This document shows positions 26,346-35,941 of a stretch of DNA of 41,853 bases, piece after piece (within the stretch, counting starts at the first letter, position 1; each line of letters opens with the position of its first letter). Both the position numbers and the translations under genes were made by a program. Below the pieces are notes generated by a model. That model did no database searches and was not told where the DNA came from. It worked only from the letters and a program-made list of their open reading frames with translations. The stretch is from Flavobacteriaceae bacterium (GTDB lineage Bacteria; Bacteroidota; Bacteroidia; Flavobacteriales; Flavobacteriaceae): positions 1-41,853 of the forward strand of contig CANBWX010000014.1 of NCBI GenBank assembly GCA_947373225.1, given 5' to 3'.

Positions 26346-28835
26346 TTAATTCTCAATCTGAGGTGTAGAATACAAAATATTTTCTTCCTCTTTTTGTTTT
26401 GCAAATTTAAGTTTACCAAACTTATAGGTAAACGAAATTCCAAAAGAACGGTAAGGAATTTTTCGATAACTATTAATTACAACATCGGGAACAAGAACTT
26501 CACTATTCTGGCTGATGTATTTATTAAATGGCGTTACGGCAATGAAACCAATACTTGCCTTATTACTTAGGAATTGTTTTCGGAATGCAAACGTATAAGA
26601 GAAAACCGAAGGTTGCCTGCCTTGCCATTGTGTTCCTGAATTATAATTACCAAAAACCTCTCCGATTAATGTTTTATTGAACTGATACGATAGGTTTAAA
26701 TTGAGTCGATAACAGAACGCATTCGAAATAATAGGCGTTGCATTACTGTTTTTAAAATTACGATTAAAAAACAAGGTATTCGAACGAAAATTCCACTTTT
26801 TACCAGCAATTATCGATGTCGAAATATTGATACCAGTCCTAATTTCGTGGTCGATATTGGCTCTTGAAGTAACAGAAACATCGGTATAAATGGAGTCACC
26901 TACCTTAAGACTTGGATAATAAGTAACATAAGGTTTGATGTCCGGAATAATTGCTTCCCGATACAATAACACATTTATACTACTGCCAGATTCAAATGAT
27001 TTATTATAACCCAATTGGAATTTCTGTCCCACTTCTGGTTGTAAATAAGGATTTCCGGTCGTGATATTATGCGGATCACTCAAATTCATAAATGGATTTA
27101 AATCCCGATAATTAGGTCGTTCTATACGATAAGCGTAGGAGAATTTCAGCGTTTGATTATTCGAAAAGGAATGGGATATAATCAACGATGGCGCAGGATT
27201 TTTATAGTCAGGAATTGCGACTTCTTTTACACTTGAATAAGTGGCTGTGTTTTTTGTATATTCATATCTAATCCCAGTTTTTACCTCTAAATATTTGAAT
27301 AAAGTAAAAGAAGCCGAAAGATATGCCGCATAAATTTTGCGTTTATAATCTAATGAATTAGACTGTTGCAAATCCTTAACATAATTATTGGTCGATCCCA
27401 AAACAAAAACATCGGCATTACTAATTATAGATTGAACGGTAGTTTTTAAACCTGTTTCTAATAAAAAATCTTTATTGATGGGATGCGCGTAATCGATGAC
27501 AAATTGCACTTCATTTTCTTTACCAAGGTTTAAACTTTTGGCACCTGAAAATGGAGTAGCATCTGTTTTATATTTTTGGTATTGGTCGTAAGACGCATTA
27601 TTATTTGCGAAAGTTCCAGCATAAGAAATCTCTAATTCTTGATTTTCTTTTTCGAATTTTCTTCTGTACGAAAGGCTATTGTCTAATGTGTTTACCGTAT
27701 TGAGATTATCGGAAAAACGCAAACTATTACTATTCGAAAGAATCGCTCCCAGATTATCAAATTGCGTAAAATATTGATCCGAAACGCCTACAGTTCTATT
27801 TGTTAAATGATGAATTGCTATTGTTGCCGCTAGATTATCATGTTCAGAAACTGCCCAATCCGCTCCCAATCCTGTATTATAACTATCTCTGTTCAAATCT
27901 CCGTTGCTGCTTTGTTGCAGTTGGGAGGTACTATTGTCAAAATGGTTTGTCGATACACGGTTCATTCCCGTTGGGCTAGTCGCTTTTAGTTGTGCATTCC
28001 CGTTGTAAAAAGCATTTAGACTGAGACTGTTTTTTTTATAACCAAGATTAAGACTTCCCGTTTCTAATCGAGTTCCTGCTGCTAAATTCAGATTTCCATT
28101 AAACCCTTGCGATTTATTCTTTTTAAGAATAATGTTTATGATACCGCCCGTTCCGCTAGAATCATATTTAACCGAAGGACTATTTATAACTTCTATACTC
28201 TGAATTTGACTGTTCGGAATAGCTTGCAAAGCATCGGAAACACTATTACCAAAAAGACTAGATGGTTTTCCGTCAATCAAAAATCGAACACTTGAATTGC
28301 CTAATAATTCTACATTTCCGTCGATATCAACTGTTACTCCGGGTATTTTTTTCAGCGCATCCGAAGCTACACCACCTTGAGAAGTAACGTCCTTATCAAC
28401 ATTATACACTATTTTCTCAATTTTATTTTCAATAATACGTTGCTTACTTGTTATAGAAACTTCTTGGAGTGTATTAATGTTTTTTTCGAGCAATATAATG
28501 AAAGGCAGATTATTTGTATTCTCCCCTTTAATCTCGATATCTTTTTTAATAAATTTAGTATAACCAAGCTGATTAACTGAAATAAAATAGCTTCCTGATT
28601 TTATGTCTTTAATCGTAAAAGCACCATTTTTGTCCGTAACGATTTCATTCGCTGGTTTCTTTTTATTGATTTCAAAAAGAGAAACTGCTGCGTATTCTAT
28701 AGGCTCATTTGTAATTGCGTCTAGTACTTTACCAGAAACTGTTTTTAAATTCCCATTATCTAAAACTATATTTTGGGAATAAGAAACTAAATGGTATAAA
28801 GTGAAAACAAGAACAAGAACAATATTTTTCTTCAT
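26346..28835 (-). CDS. Outer-membrane beta-barrel TonB-dependent receptor (OMP_b-brl_3 type)
   Basis: Outer-membrane receptor of unknown ligand. The 829-aa protein has a signal peptide (1-21, ending SYSQ) and a CarboxypepD_reg domain (about 33-110). A plug domain carries the GGVASDALKKIPGV motif and VRFLIDGKPSSLFG, and a C-terminal barrel of the OMP_b-brl_3 kind follows. Unlike most receptors it does not end with an aromatic residue: about 25 polar residues follow the last predicted strand (SFTYKFGKL). It has no SusD partner and no AraR-type dyad upstream, so it is unlikely to belong to the arabinose system although adjacent to it. It stands alone between two terminators. Confidence 0.85.
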   Translation of the reverse strand: MKKNIVLVLVFTLYHLVSYSQNIVLDNGNLKTVSGKVLDAITNEPIEYAAVSLFEINKKKPANEIVTDKNGAFTIKDIKSGSYFISVNQLGYTKFIKKDIEIKGENTNNLPFIILLEKNINTLQEVSITSKQRIIENKIEKIVYNVDKDVTSQGGVASDALKKIPGVTVDIDGNVELLGNSSVRFLIDGKPSSLFGNSVSDALQAIPNSQIQSIEVINSPSVKYDSSGTGGIINIILKKNKSQGFNGNLNLAAGTRLETGSLNLGYKKNSLSLNAFYNGNAQLKATSPTGMNRVSTNHFDNSTSQLQQSSNGDLNRDSYNTGLGADWAVSEHDNLAATIAIHHLTNRTVGVSDQYFTQFDNLGAILSNSNSLRFSDNLNTVNTLDNSLSYRRKFEKENQELEISYAGTFANNNASYDQYQKYKTDATPFSGAKSLNLGKENEVQFVIDYAHPINKDFLLETGLKTTVQSIISNADVFVLGSTNNYVKDLQQSNSLDYKRKIYAAYLSASFTLFKYLEVKTGIRYEYTKNTATYSSVKEVAIPDYKNPAPSLIISHSFSNNQTLKFSYAYRIERPNYRDLNPFMNLSDPHNITTGNPYLQPEVGQKFQLGYNKSFESGSSINVLLYREAIIPDIKPYVTYYPSLKVGDSIYTDVSVTSRANIDHEIRTGINISTSIIAGKKWNFRSNTLFFNRNFKNSNATPIISNAFCYRLNLNLSYQFNKTLIGEVFGNYNSGTQWQGRQPSVFSYTFAFRKQFLSNKASIGFIAVTPFNKYISQNSEVLVPDVVINSYRKIPYRSFGISFTYKFGKLKFAKQKEEENILYSTPQIEN

Positions 28836-28891
28836 TGTAAATTTGGTTTTATTTTATAGGAACTAGCATATATTTGATCAATTAAAACGCT

Positions 28892-28920
28892 AAAAACCAA
28901 GCTGTAAAACTTGGTTTTTT
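28892..28920 (-). terminator. Terminator after the phosphatase gene
   Basis: AAAAACCAAG (28892-28901) and CTTGGTTTTT (28910-28919) form a 10-bp stem with an 8-nt loop. It lies about 50 nt after the phosphatase stop codon and ends the four-gene minus-strand unit, separating it from the receptor gene. Confidence 0.7.
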
Positions 28921-28968
28921 CGCAATACAACCAACAACTAAAATGCTTATATTAACTTATTTAATATA

Positions 28969-30405
28969 TTATTTTGTTATAACAAATTCATCAACTACTT
29001 TACCATTAGCATCTTCTTGGCTAATTTTCAATGTTTTACCATTTACATCGGCAACAGTAAATGTATGAACTGTTGAAATGAATTTATCGGTAAATTTTTG
29101 CCAAGTATCCGAATCATTTTCCTGTTCTGGATCATAAAGTGTTTGACCACCAGCACCAGTAACAATATAAATTACACCATTTGGCTTTGTGTTTTCTTTA
29201 CCATCAAATTTTCTGTCTAATGACCATCTTCCGGTAACTACTCTTCCGCGAAGGGTTTTATTATCTTTCCCACCTACAAGCAATGTTCCATTTTTTTCTG
29301 GTGCAAAGTGCATTGGAAAACTACGTTGGTAATTATGAACGTGACCGTTAAAAACAACATCTACTTTACCTTTTTCGAAAATTGGAGACAATAATCTCAT
29401 TTGTTGTTGTTCGAAATGATCTATTGATGAACTGAATCCTGGGTGATGATACACCACAAAATGCCATGTAAAATCTTTTGAATCTTCAAGGTCTTTTGCA
29501 ACCCAATCCTTCAAATCTTTATCCGTCCAATCTACATAAGTATCGGCATCCAAAACTGTATAATGCGCATTTCCGTAATTGAAAGAAAAATTTGCCATAC
29601 GAGGAAAACGATCTCCTGCACCTTCTAAAAATGCTTTTTTGTTAGCGTCAGTCCCTATTAAATTAGAAACATACCCTACTTTAGATTTGCTAATAGGGCC
29701 GTTTAGGGGTTGATCCCAATAATGGTAATACGCTAAACCATCAGGGTGTTTGTCTAAATCATTTGAACTTGAATCATGATTCCCAACTGCTCCTATAAAT
29801 GGAACCGAACACATCAACGGAACGCCTACATTATCTACTTTATTCGCATTGTATATAGGCCAAAAAATCTTTTGATATTCAGAAATCAAACCTTCTTCAT
29901 AAACGATATCTCCGGGAACTAATACTAAATTTGGTTTAGCATTATACATTCCGTTTGCAATTTGTTTGGCTTCAGGAGTACCTGCGCCAATATCACCAAA
30001 TGCTGCAAAACGAAAAGCTTGATCTGCTGATCTTGGCGCTTCGGCATTGGCTGTAAAAACTTCTTTTCCGTTTTTTAAAACTCTATAAATAAAGGTACTT
30101 CCAGATACCAAACCAGTTAAAGCAGAACGGTAAACAAGATGGGATTCTATGCCGGCAACTGCCACTTTTGAAGCTGTTGGAGCGGTCATTTTTATCCATT
30201 TACTTTTTGCTGATGCTTTTGTTTCAACAGTCCATAATGCTTTTTGATCTGTTGTTTGCCAAAGTAAATCAAGGGATTGACTAGTTGGAACTGCACCTAT
30301 TTGAAGATAAGGATTGGCAAAAAATACTGGTTGACTTGTTTTTGTTTGAGCAATTGCTGAGCAAAAACTCAAGCATAATGCTAAAGCGATTAATTTATGT
30401 TTCAT
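28969..30405 (-). CDS. Purple-acid-phosphatase-like metallophosphoesterase, exported
   Basis: Probable secreted phosphomonoesterase. The 478-aa protein has a signal peptide (1-20, ending AIAQ), an N-terminal fibronectin-like domain (about 30-122) and a metallophosphoesterase domain. All five purple acid phosphatase blocks are present: GDIG (137-140), GDIVY (165-169), GNHD (208-211), VVYHH and GHVH. Y169 is the tyrosine that would bind Fe(III) and is the family hallmark. It is the last gene of a four-gene unit, starting 2 nt after the PepSY gene, so translation is probably coupled. Substrate is unknown. The partner TonB receptor suggests scavenging of an organic phosphate or a metal-linked nutrient. 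Confidence 0.88.
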   Translation of the reverse strand: MKHKLIALALCLSFCSAIAQTKTSQPVFFANPYLQIGAVPTSQSLDLLWQTTDQKALWTVETKASAKSKWIKMTAPTASKVAVAGIESHLVYRSALTGLVSGSTFIYRVLKNGKEVFTANAEAPRSADQAFRFAAFGDIGAGTPEAKQIANGMYNAKPNLVLVPGDIVYEEGLISEYQKIFWPIYNANKVDNVGVPLMCSVPFIGAVGNHDSSSNDLDKHPDGLAYYHYWDQPLNGPISKSKVGYVSNLIGTDANKKAFLEGAGDRFPRMANFSFNYGNAHYTVLDADTYVDWTDKDLKDWVAKDLEDSKDFTWHFVVYHHPGFSSSIDHFEQQQMRLLSPIFEKGKVDVVFNGHVHNYQRSFPMHFAPEKNGTLLVGGKDNKTLRGRVVTGRWSLDRKFDGKENTKPNGVIYIVTGAGGQTLYDPEQENDSDTWQKFTDKFISTVHTFTVADVNGKTLKISQEDANGKVVDEFVITK

Positions 30406-30407
30406 AA

Positions 30408-30968
30408 TTATTGTTTTTTTGATTGTTTAATTTGTTTTGGTTTAAACCACATCCAAAACCCGCTTAGTGTTAGAATCAATAAAGCAAGTCCCATTATGGT
30501 TGTGTATATTTTTTTTGATAAGCCCATTTTGCTATCGAACAATTCGTCAATTAGCGCGCCATCATGAAGATCTTGAATAAATTCGGCATTTTTATGTTCG
30601 ATGCGAATGGTTTCTCCAGTAGCTCCATCAATTTGAATAGTATAATTTTTCTTAAAAGAAAAACTAATAGATCCTTTTGAAGGTTTTATTTGAATATTCT
30701 TGGCATGATCGAATTTGTTATTTGTTTTTTCATTTAAAGCAATAATTGCAATAGATTCTAAGGAATCTAAAGACATCCATTTCTTCATTGAAGTTTCTGC
30801 TTTGATCTGTTTATTTTCGAAAATTGTTTCGGTAAATAAAGATTTCCATCCTAGTAATGCGCCAGTAATTGATATAAAGAAGAAAAAGATAAATAATACA
30901 GAAGCAATTTTTTTGTGTAATAAACGAGAATTAACTAATAATGATTTTTCCATTTTTTTATTTTTCAT
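30408..30968 (-). CDS. PepSY-associated inner-membrane protein
   Basis: Function not known. The 186-aa protein has two membrane helices (about 20-42 and 153-174) flanking a periplasmic PepSY-like domain (about 60-110) containing the pattern IQIDGATGETIRIEH. LHDG...GLSKKIYTTIMGLAL and the closing GFWMWFKP are typical of the PepSY-associated TM family, often found beside iron receptors. The family usually has more helices, so this is a short version. A start at codon 6 (30953) is also possible. It sits between the lipoprotein and phosphatase genes with tight spacing. Confidence 0.75.
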   Translation of the reverse strand: MKNKKMEKSLLVNSRLLHKKIASVLFIFFFFISITGALLGWKSLFTETIFENKQIKAETSMKKWMSLDSLESIAIIALNEKTNNKFDHAKNIQIKPSKGSISFSFKKNYTIQIDGATGETIRIEHKNAEFIQDLHDGALIDELFDSKMGLSKKIYTTIMGLALLILTLSGFWMWFKPKQIKQSKKQ

Positions 30969-31020
30969 GAAAAAATTTCGCTGTAAATGAATACAGTGAA
31001 ATTTTTTGGATTATCTATTT

Positions 31021-32415
31021 TTAATGTTGATTACCTGTACCATTTGTTTGGTATGCACCCAAATCTCTTCCTGGAAGTGTAATTTCGGTTGCGCCATATT
31101 TCAAACTTACCGGTACATCTGCACGAGGAGCAAAACCAGTAAACGCTTTCCCGATACAAGGAGAAGTAGGTTTTAATGCGAAATTATAAGCACCTACAGT
31201 AGATATATCAGCAAGATTTAAACCAGCAGGCATTGGACAAGGGCCATTAACAAATTGTGGGTTATTTGCCCCAAGAATTATCGGATTTGCTGTATAAGCT
31301 TGTCCTGCAAGCCAACCAGCAGGTAAAAATGTTGATGGTAATGGAAAATCTGTAGTATGAGCTTCGGTCATTGCAACACTTAATCCAGAAGATGGGTAAA
31401 TATTATCGGCTACAGCTTGTGTATCAGCGTAAGTGAAATTATAACCATAACTCAAGTTGGCTATATCAGCAATTGGGTTTTTCACGACTCTTAAACCAAA
31501 TTTACAGTTTACAATTATATTATTGTAAGCCATTCCTCCAGCGCCTTCTTCAAAATTGATAGAACCTCCACGACCTGCAGCGGCTCTACGGTAACCACAG
31601 TTTATAATTGTGTTGTTGTAGATTCTCACATTACTACTTGGAACACCTGTCATTACACTATTATTAGATATTTTAGGGCCATTAGTTGCCATACCTATAA
31701 TAAGATTATATGCAAAATCACCAATAGTTCCCGCTTTTGAATTCATCGCTTCTCCACCAGTATAACCACATTTTTCGAAGGTGTTACGCATTACAGATAT
31801 TTTACCTCCCATTATTCTAAAAGGGTCATCTACACTTCCATAAATCCATGAATCTTCTAATACAAAAACACCATGTGGGTTTTGGAAAAACAAAGGATAG
31901 GGACTTTTCCAAATAGGAACAAGCGGACTTGAAACAGGCATAGCTGCTCCACCAAACTCGATATGTGTCCATTTTATAACCATAAGCGGACAAGTAGCTC
32001 CACCAATAATTCCTATCCATTGACCTTGTAATGCAGGATCTGTATTTGGGCTGGCTCCATAAGTATCTGTTCTGGTGATACCGGGAAAAGTAATGTAGTT
32101 TGGTTTTTCTTTTGTACCTAAACAAATGAATGTTCCTTTTACACCAATACCAAATTTTCCTGTAAAGTTAATATGTACTCCTTCTTGCACTATAACCGTA
32201 TCTTTTTCGTTGATGACAACATCGCAACCAATTGAATAGGTTTTACCTGCAAGCATAGTTCCTTTTATCGCTCCACACAATGGTGCAGCATCACTTATAG
32301 GCGCAGCAATAACTACTGGTACTTGGTATAAGTCTTTTAATTCTGTTTTACTACAACTAACAAATGCAATTGCTGTTAGTAGTAAATTTAAAGTGATTAT
32401 ATAATATTTTTTCAT
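31021..32415 (-). CDS. Surface lipoprotein with right-handed beta-helix
   Basis: No named function. The 464-aa protein has a lipobox FVSC (lipidated C21), a short beta-rich region with a Cys pair (about C48 and C65), and a central region with repeated short strands and Asn ladders (SNVRIYNNTIINCG, AYNNIIVNCKFGLRV). These features suggest a parallel beta-helix. The C-terminal part (LKPTSPCIGKA, GRDLGAYQTNG) is common in such secreted Bacteroidetes proteins. It directly follows the TonB receptor gene (18-nt gap), in the position a SusD-like binding partner would hold, so it may be the surface ligand-binding subunit of that receptor. That role is inference. Confidence 0.7.
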   Translation of the reverse strand: MKKYYIITLNLLLTAIAFVSCSKTELKDLYQVPVVIAAPISDAAPLCGAIKGTMLAGKTYSIGCDVVINEKDTVIVQEGVHINFTGKFGIGVKGTFICLGTKEKPNYITFPGITRTDTYGASPNTDPALQGQWIGIIGGATCPLMVIKWTHIEFGGAAMPVSSPLVPIWKSPYPLFFQNPHGVFVLEDSWIYGSVDDPFRIMGGKISVMRNTFEKCGYTGGEAMNSKAGTIGDFAYNLIIGMATNGPKISNNSVMTGVPSSNVRIYNNTIINCGYRRAAAGRGGSINFEEGAGGMAYNNIIVNCKFGLRVVKNPIADIANLSYGYNFTYADTQAVADNIYPSSGLSVAMTEAHTTDFPLPSTFLPAGWLAGQAYTANPIILGANNPQFVNGPCPMPAGLNLADISTVGAYNFALKPTSPCIGKAFTGFAPRADVPVSLKYGATEITLPGRDLGAYQTNGTGNQH

Positions 32416-32433
32416 TTTTATATTTATTAAGTT

Positions 32434-35247
32434 TTACAATTTGTATCTAAATCCCAACAAGAAAGAAGAACCGTAGAAATCTTTTTGTACTATAATTTTA
32501 TTATTTGGATCCGTTTGATCAGAAATATGTCGAATACCACTTATAGCTAAATAATCCGTATAAGATTGGTGTATTGCTGTTACAGTAGGTGCGTTTGTGA
32601 TGTTATTGAATTTTCCGTAAAAAGTAATTTTGTTTGCGATTCTCTTTTCAAAAGAAAGATCCAACTGTGTTGTAGGTTGTATCCATTGGTGTAAGCCAGC
32701 ATAAGGATTTAATAGAGATATTCTTTCTCCTGTGTAAACACCCGCTACTTGTACATCTAATCCAATTTCTGGATTTTTATAAAGTAACGAAAGGTTACCA
32801 ATGTGATCTGCTTGTCCTTGTAATGGTCTAGTTTCCGAAACTGTTTTTTCAGTAGTTCTCAAAATTGGATCATAATATTTGTACAACATATTATCGTTTG
32901 TCACTCTTGAATGCGTGTAAGTATAATTAGCCGACACTCCAAAAGAACCAACATATCTTGTAACTACTGCCTCTAAACCGTAGTTTGTTGCAGTTCCTAT
33001 GTTTATAGGTTGAAAGAATTGGGAATTGTAACCCACTCTAACTACTGAAAGTTCGATAGGATCCTGAATCCTTTTGTAAAAGGTACCTAATAAAATTTGG
33101 TTCGCACTTCCAGGAAAAAACTCATATCTAAGATCATAATTATCAGCAACAGTATGTTTCAACCCTTCTGGATTTCCAATTTGTTTGAACAAATCAAAGT
33201 TATCTGGTCCTTCGGGAATAAGTTCTGCAAATTGTGGTCTTGAATTCGCTTTATAATAAGAAAGACGGAAAGCTTGTTCTTGATTTAATTGCAATTTAAA
33301 TTGTACACTTGGCAACACATCGGTATAAGAAATAGTTCCGTATTTATCTGGAGTTGTAAGTGGTAATTGTGTATTATAATTTTGTTTTGTGTTTTCTATT
33401 CGAACACCACCTAAGACTTCTAATTTTTTAGATAATTGTAATTTTCCTTCAACATAACCATCCAATACGTTTTCGGTAAACGTATAATTATTTCCATTTA
33501 ATTGTGGTGTAGCGGCTAAACCTTTCAACGTAAATACAGCATTATCAATTGTTGTGAAAAGCTGAGGAGTACCCGCATTTGTCAATAATGGGTTAAGAGA
33601 ATAAGAGTTGTAAAAGTTATCTCTGTTTTTATTTCGATACAATCCACCCGCTTTTAGTTCGAATTCATCACCAAAAAGAACCATGCTTTTAGTCAAATTC
33701 AAATAACCAGATAAATCTTTGTCGCTATTACGGGTCCAACTTTTACTCATTGTACTCAAAATATCAACTCCAGTTAACTGAACACCACCAGTAGCAGGAT
33801 TAACGTTAATTGTTAAACCACCGTGACTATAAGAAGTTTGTTCTGGGATAGCGCTTTGGGCAATGCTATAAACGGCTGACCAATCTACTTTGAAAGTTGG
33901 TGAAATTTTGTGAACTCCTTGTAATGTACTATTATATATTGACTGTTTTTGTAAGGTTGACCTACTTGAATACGATAATAATTGATTAATCGCAGCAGTA
34001 CTATCATTTGATTTACGAACTTGATAATCATCAAGTTTTACATAAGTAGAAAACAAAGAGATCTTGTTTTTATCATTAAATTTATAATCAATTTTTGCGG
34101 TTGCACCTAAACGTTGACTATTTAATGAATATTCACGAGCCATTAAAGTTTCAAAAGCTGGTTTGTTATCTATGCTTGGTGAGGCACTTGGAGTAAAAAC
34201 AGATGAATTTGTTCCTTTGTATTGATTTTGATAACTTCCAGAAACAATTACTCCTAATTTTTTGTTTTTTCCAAAACGATCCCCATATGTAACACCAAGA
34301 GTTGAATTCATTGGCAATGGATCTTTTCTGTATTTTAAATTATTTTTTGAAAAATCGGTGTCTTGCGCCACATAAGTAGGGCCATTTATTTCAGCAGGTG
34401 AATGATTACTCATAGAGTTTTTATCAAAACCTAAAAAATCTTGATTCCCAAAAATGGTACTATAACCTCCTGAATAATTTACATTGAATAATTTTTTTTC
34501 AGGTGCGTCTTTCATTACTAGATTGATGGTTCCACCAATTGCATCACCTTCCATACTTGGAGTAAGACTTTTGCTTACTTCTAATCTTTCTAACAATTCA
34601 CTTGGAAATAAATCCAAAGGAATAAATCTACTTTTATTATCCGGACTTGGAATTTTTACACCATTCACCAAAGTGTTGATATATCTTTTTTCCATTCCTC
34701 TAATGATTGGATAACGAGCTTCGCCAGAACTATTTTTTTCAACCGTTACACCACTTACCCTTTGCAACGAATTGGCAACAGTAATATCGGGCATTAGCTG
34801 AATTTCTTTTGCTGAAAGTACGTTTAGCAAAGTATTAGAAGCTTTTTCTAATTGTCTGGCTCCTTTTTCACCTTTTCCATTGCTAGAGTTAATCGTAACA
34901 GCTTTTAATTCTGTTGACTCTGGCAACATGGTAAAATCAATTTCTTTGGCTTCACCATCAGCAACAGTTATAGGAGTTATACTGGTTTCTTTTTTGTACC
35001 CTTTATAAGTAATAATCGCATTATATGTACTTGGAGCAACTTTAGCAAAACTAAAAGTACCGTCAAGCTTTACATAAGCAACGTATTTCGTGCCTTCCAA
35101 TTTTACGGCTGCGCCCACTAAAGACTCCCCTGTATTAATGTCTGTAACTTTACCTTTAATAGTTTGGGCATTAGAAATAATGCTTGTTAAACCAAAAAAT
35201 AAAATAGGTAATAAAAATTTTAATTGTGTAATTTTAAATAATTTCAT
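32434..35247 (-). CDS. TonB-dependent receptor with CarboxypepD_reg domain
   Basis: Outer-membrane receptor heading a four-gene unit with a lipoprotein, a PepSY protein and a phosphatase. With the ATG at 35247 it is 937 aa. The open frame extends two codons upstream to a TTG, but the ATG gives the normal signal peptide (MKLFK to SNAQ). Domains are CarboxypepD_reg (about 28-105), plug (about 140-250, with VSGVTVEKNSSGEARYPIIRG and DAIGGTINLV) and a barrel ending GFRYKL. It is of the single-receptor type rather than SusC. The ligand is unknown. The gene order suggests uptake of a phosphorylated or metal-containing compound. Confidence 0.87.
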   Translation of the reverse strand: MKLFKITQLKFLLPILFFGLTSIISNAQTIKGKVTDINTGESLVGAAVKLEGTKYVAYVKLDGTFSFAKVAPSTYNAIITYKGYKKETSITPITVADGEAKEIDFTMLPESTELKAVTINSSNGKGEKGARQLEKASNTLLNVLSAKEIQLMPDITVANSLQRVSGVTVEKNSSGEARYPIIRGMEKRYINTLVNGVKIPSPDNKSRFIPLDLFPSELLERLEVSKSLTPSMEGDAIGGTINLVMKDAPEKKLFNVNYSGGYSTIFGNQDFLGFDKNSMSNHSPAEINGPTYVAQDTDFSKNNLKYRKDPLPMNSTLGVTYGDRFGKNKKLGVIVSGSYQNQYKGTNSSVFTPSASPSIDNKPAFETLMAREYSLNSQRLGATAKIDYKFNDKNKISLFSTYVKLDDYQVRKSNDSTAAINQLLSYSSRSTLQKQSIYNSTLQGVHKISPTFKVDWSAVYSIAQSAIPEQTSYSHGGLTINVNPATGGVQLTGVDILSTMSKSWTRNSDKDLSGYLNLTKSMVLFGDEFELKAGGLYRNKNRDNFYNSYSLNPLLTNAGTPQLFTTIDNAVFTLKGLAATPQLNGNNYTFTENVLDGYVEGKLQLSKKLEVLGGVRIENTKQNYNTQLPLTTPDKYGTISYTDVLPSVQFKLQLNQEQAFRLSYYKANSRPQFAELIPEGPDNFDLFKQIGNPEGLKHTVADNYDLRYEFFPGSANQILLGTFYKRIQDPIELSVVRVGYNSQFFQPINIGTATNYGLEAVVTRYVGSFGVSANYTYTHSRVTNDNMLYKYYDPILRTTEKTVSETRPLQGQADHIGNLSLLYKNPEIGLDVQVAGVYTGERISLLNPYAGLHQWIQPTTQLDLSFEKRIANKITFYGKFNNITNAPTVTAIHQSYTDYLAISGIRHISDQTDPNNKIIVQKDFYGSSFLLGFRYKL

Positions 35248-35272
35248 AAGCAAGTTTTATTATTTTTTTTGG

Positions 35273-35318
35273 CAATATTAAAATAACTCCATGCAATAAT
35301 TTAAGAAGAAATTAAGAA
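35273..35318 (-). promoter_or_regulatory. Candidate activated promoter with 7-4-7 direct repeat
   Basis: On the minus strand TTCTTAA-N4-TTCTTAA (plus 35301-35318) lies 20 bp upstream of a -7-like TAATATTG (plus 35273-35280). No TTG stands at the usual -33 place, so the repeat occupies it. The 11-bp period matches the layout, not the sequence, of PhoB boxes. Upstream, a 9-bp direct repeat ATTAAACAC occurs at 35372-35380 and 35391-35399. The rest of the 400-nt gap to the tRNA shows no gene. Confidence 0.4.
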
Positions 35319-35606
35319 TTAGCTTTTAAATAATGGTAAGATAAAACAAGGTGATATAATCCTATAAATTCATTAAACACCTTTGTTTTGATTAAACACA
35401 ATCTTAACTTTTAGATAATATATGTGCAGCAGATGGGTGAAAAAGGAGAATTAGTAAACTGTTTTAAGAAGGAATAACTATTTCTTGCTACAATTTTGCT
35501 ACATAAATCAAAGCGCTACTATATCTGAATTCTTGACTGACTATTCAGGAAAATGCATAAACTGATTAATATCTAATTTTAGTCCTTTTATCTAATTTTT
35601 GAGCAT

Positions 35607-35638
35607 AAAAAAACCCCTAAATTTCTTTAGAGGTTTTT
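35607..35638 (-). terminator. tRNA terminator
   Basis: AAAAACCCCTAAA (35609-35621) pairs with TTTAGAGGTTTTT (35626-35638) with one mismatch. On the minus strand the stem ends in a T run (plus A 35607-35613), just after the tRNA 3' end. Confidence 0.8.
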
Positions 35639-35646
35639 AATCTTAG

Positions 35647-35719
35647 TAGCGGGAACAGGACTCGAACCTGTGACCTTCGGGTTATGAGCCCGACGAGCTG
35701 CCTACTGCTCTATCCCGCG
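35647..35719 (-). tRNA. Initiator tRNA-Met (CAT)
   Basis: The 73-nt cloverleaf is read on the minus strand, with anticodon CAT (plus 35684-35686) in the loop CTCATAA and the T-loop GTTCGAGTC. It shows initiator hallmarks: three consecutive G-C pairs closing the anticodon stem (GGG/CCC), an unpaired C1-U72 at the acceptor end, and an A11-U24 pair in the D stem. The 3' CCA is not encoded (the genome reads CTA after the discriminator A73). Confidence 0.93.
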
Positions 35720-35731
35720 TTGTTTCGGGTG

Positions 35732-35761
35732 CAAATATACAATGTATTTCGATAAATACAA
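35732..35761 (-). promoter_or_regulatory. tRNA promoter
   Basis: On the minus strand TTG (plus 35759-35761) is followed by 19 nt and a perfect TATATTTG (plus 35732-35739). The mature tRNA starts 12 nt after the -7 box. It is the best match to the Bacteroidetes consensus in the window. Confidence 0.75.
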
Positions 35762-35941
35762 GCTAATTTTAAAAAATGTTTGTTTTTTATGTATAACACT
35801 GACATGGATATAGTTATAAAAAAAAATTATATTCAAATTACACTTTCTATTGAATGCAATATTGTTTCTTCAAGAATAATCATAAGAATACAATTGATTA
35901 CAACACAAAAAAACTAATTAAAACAGTTCAAAACAAAAGCA

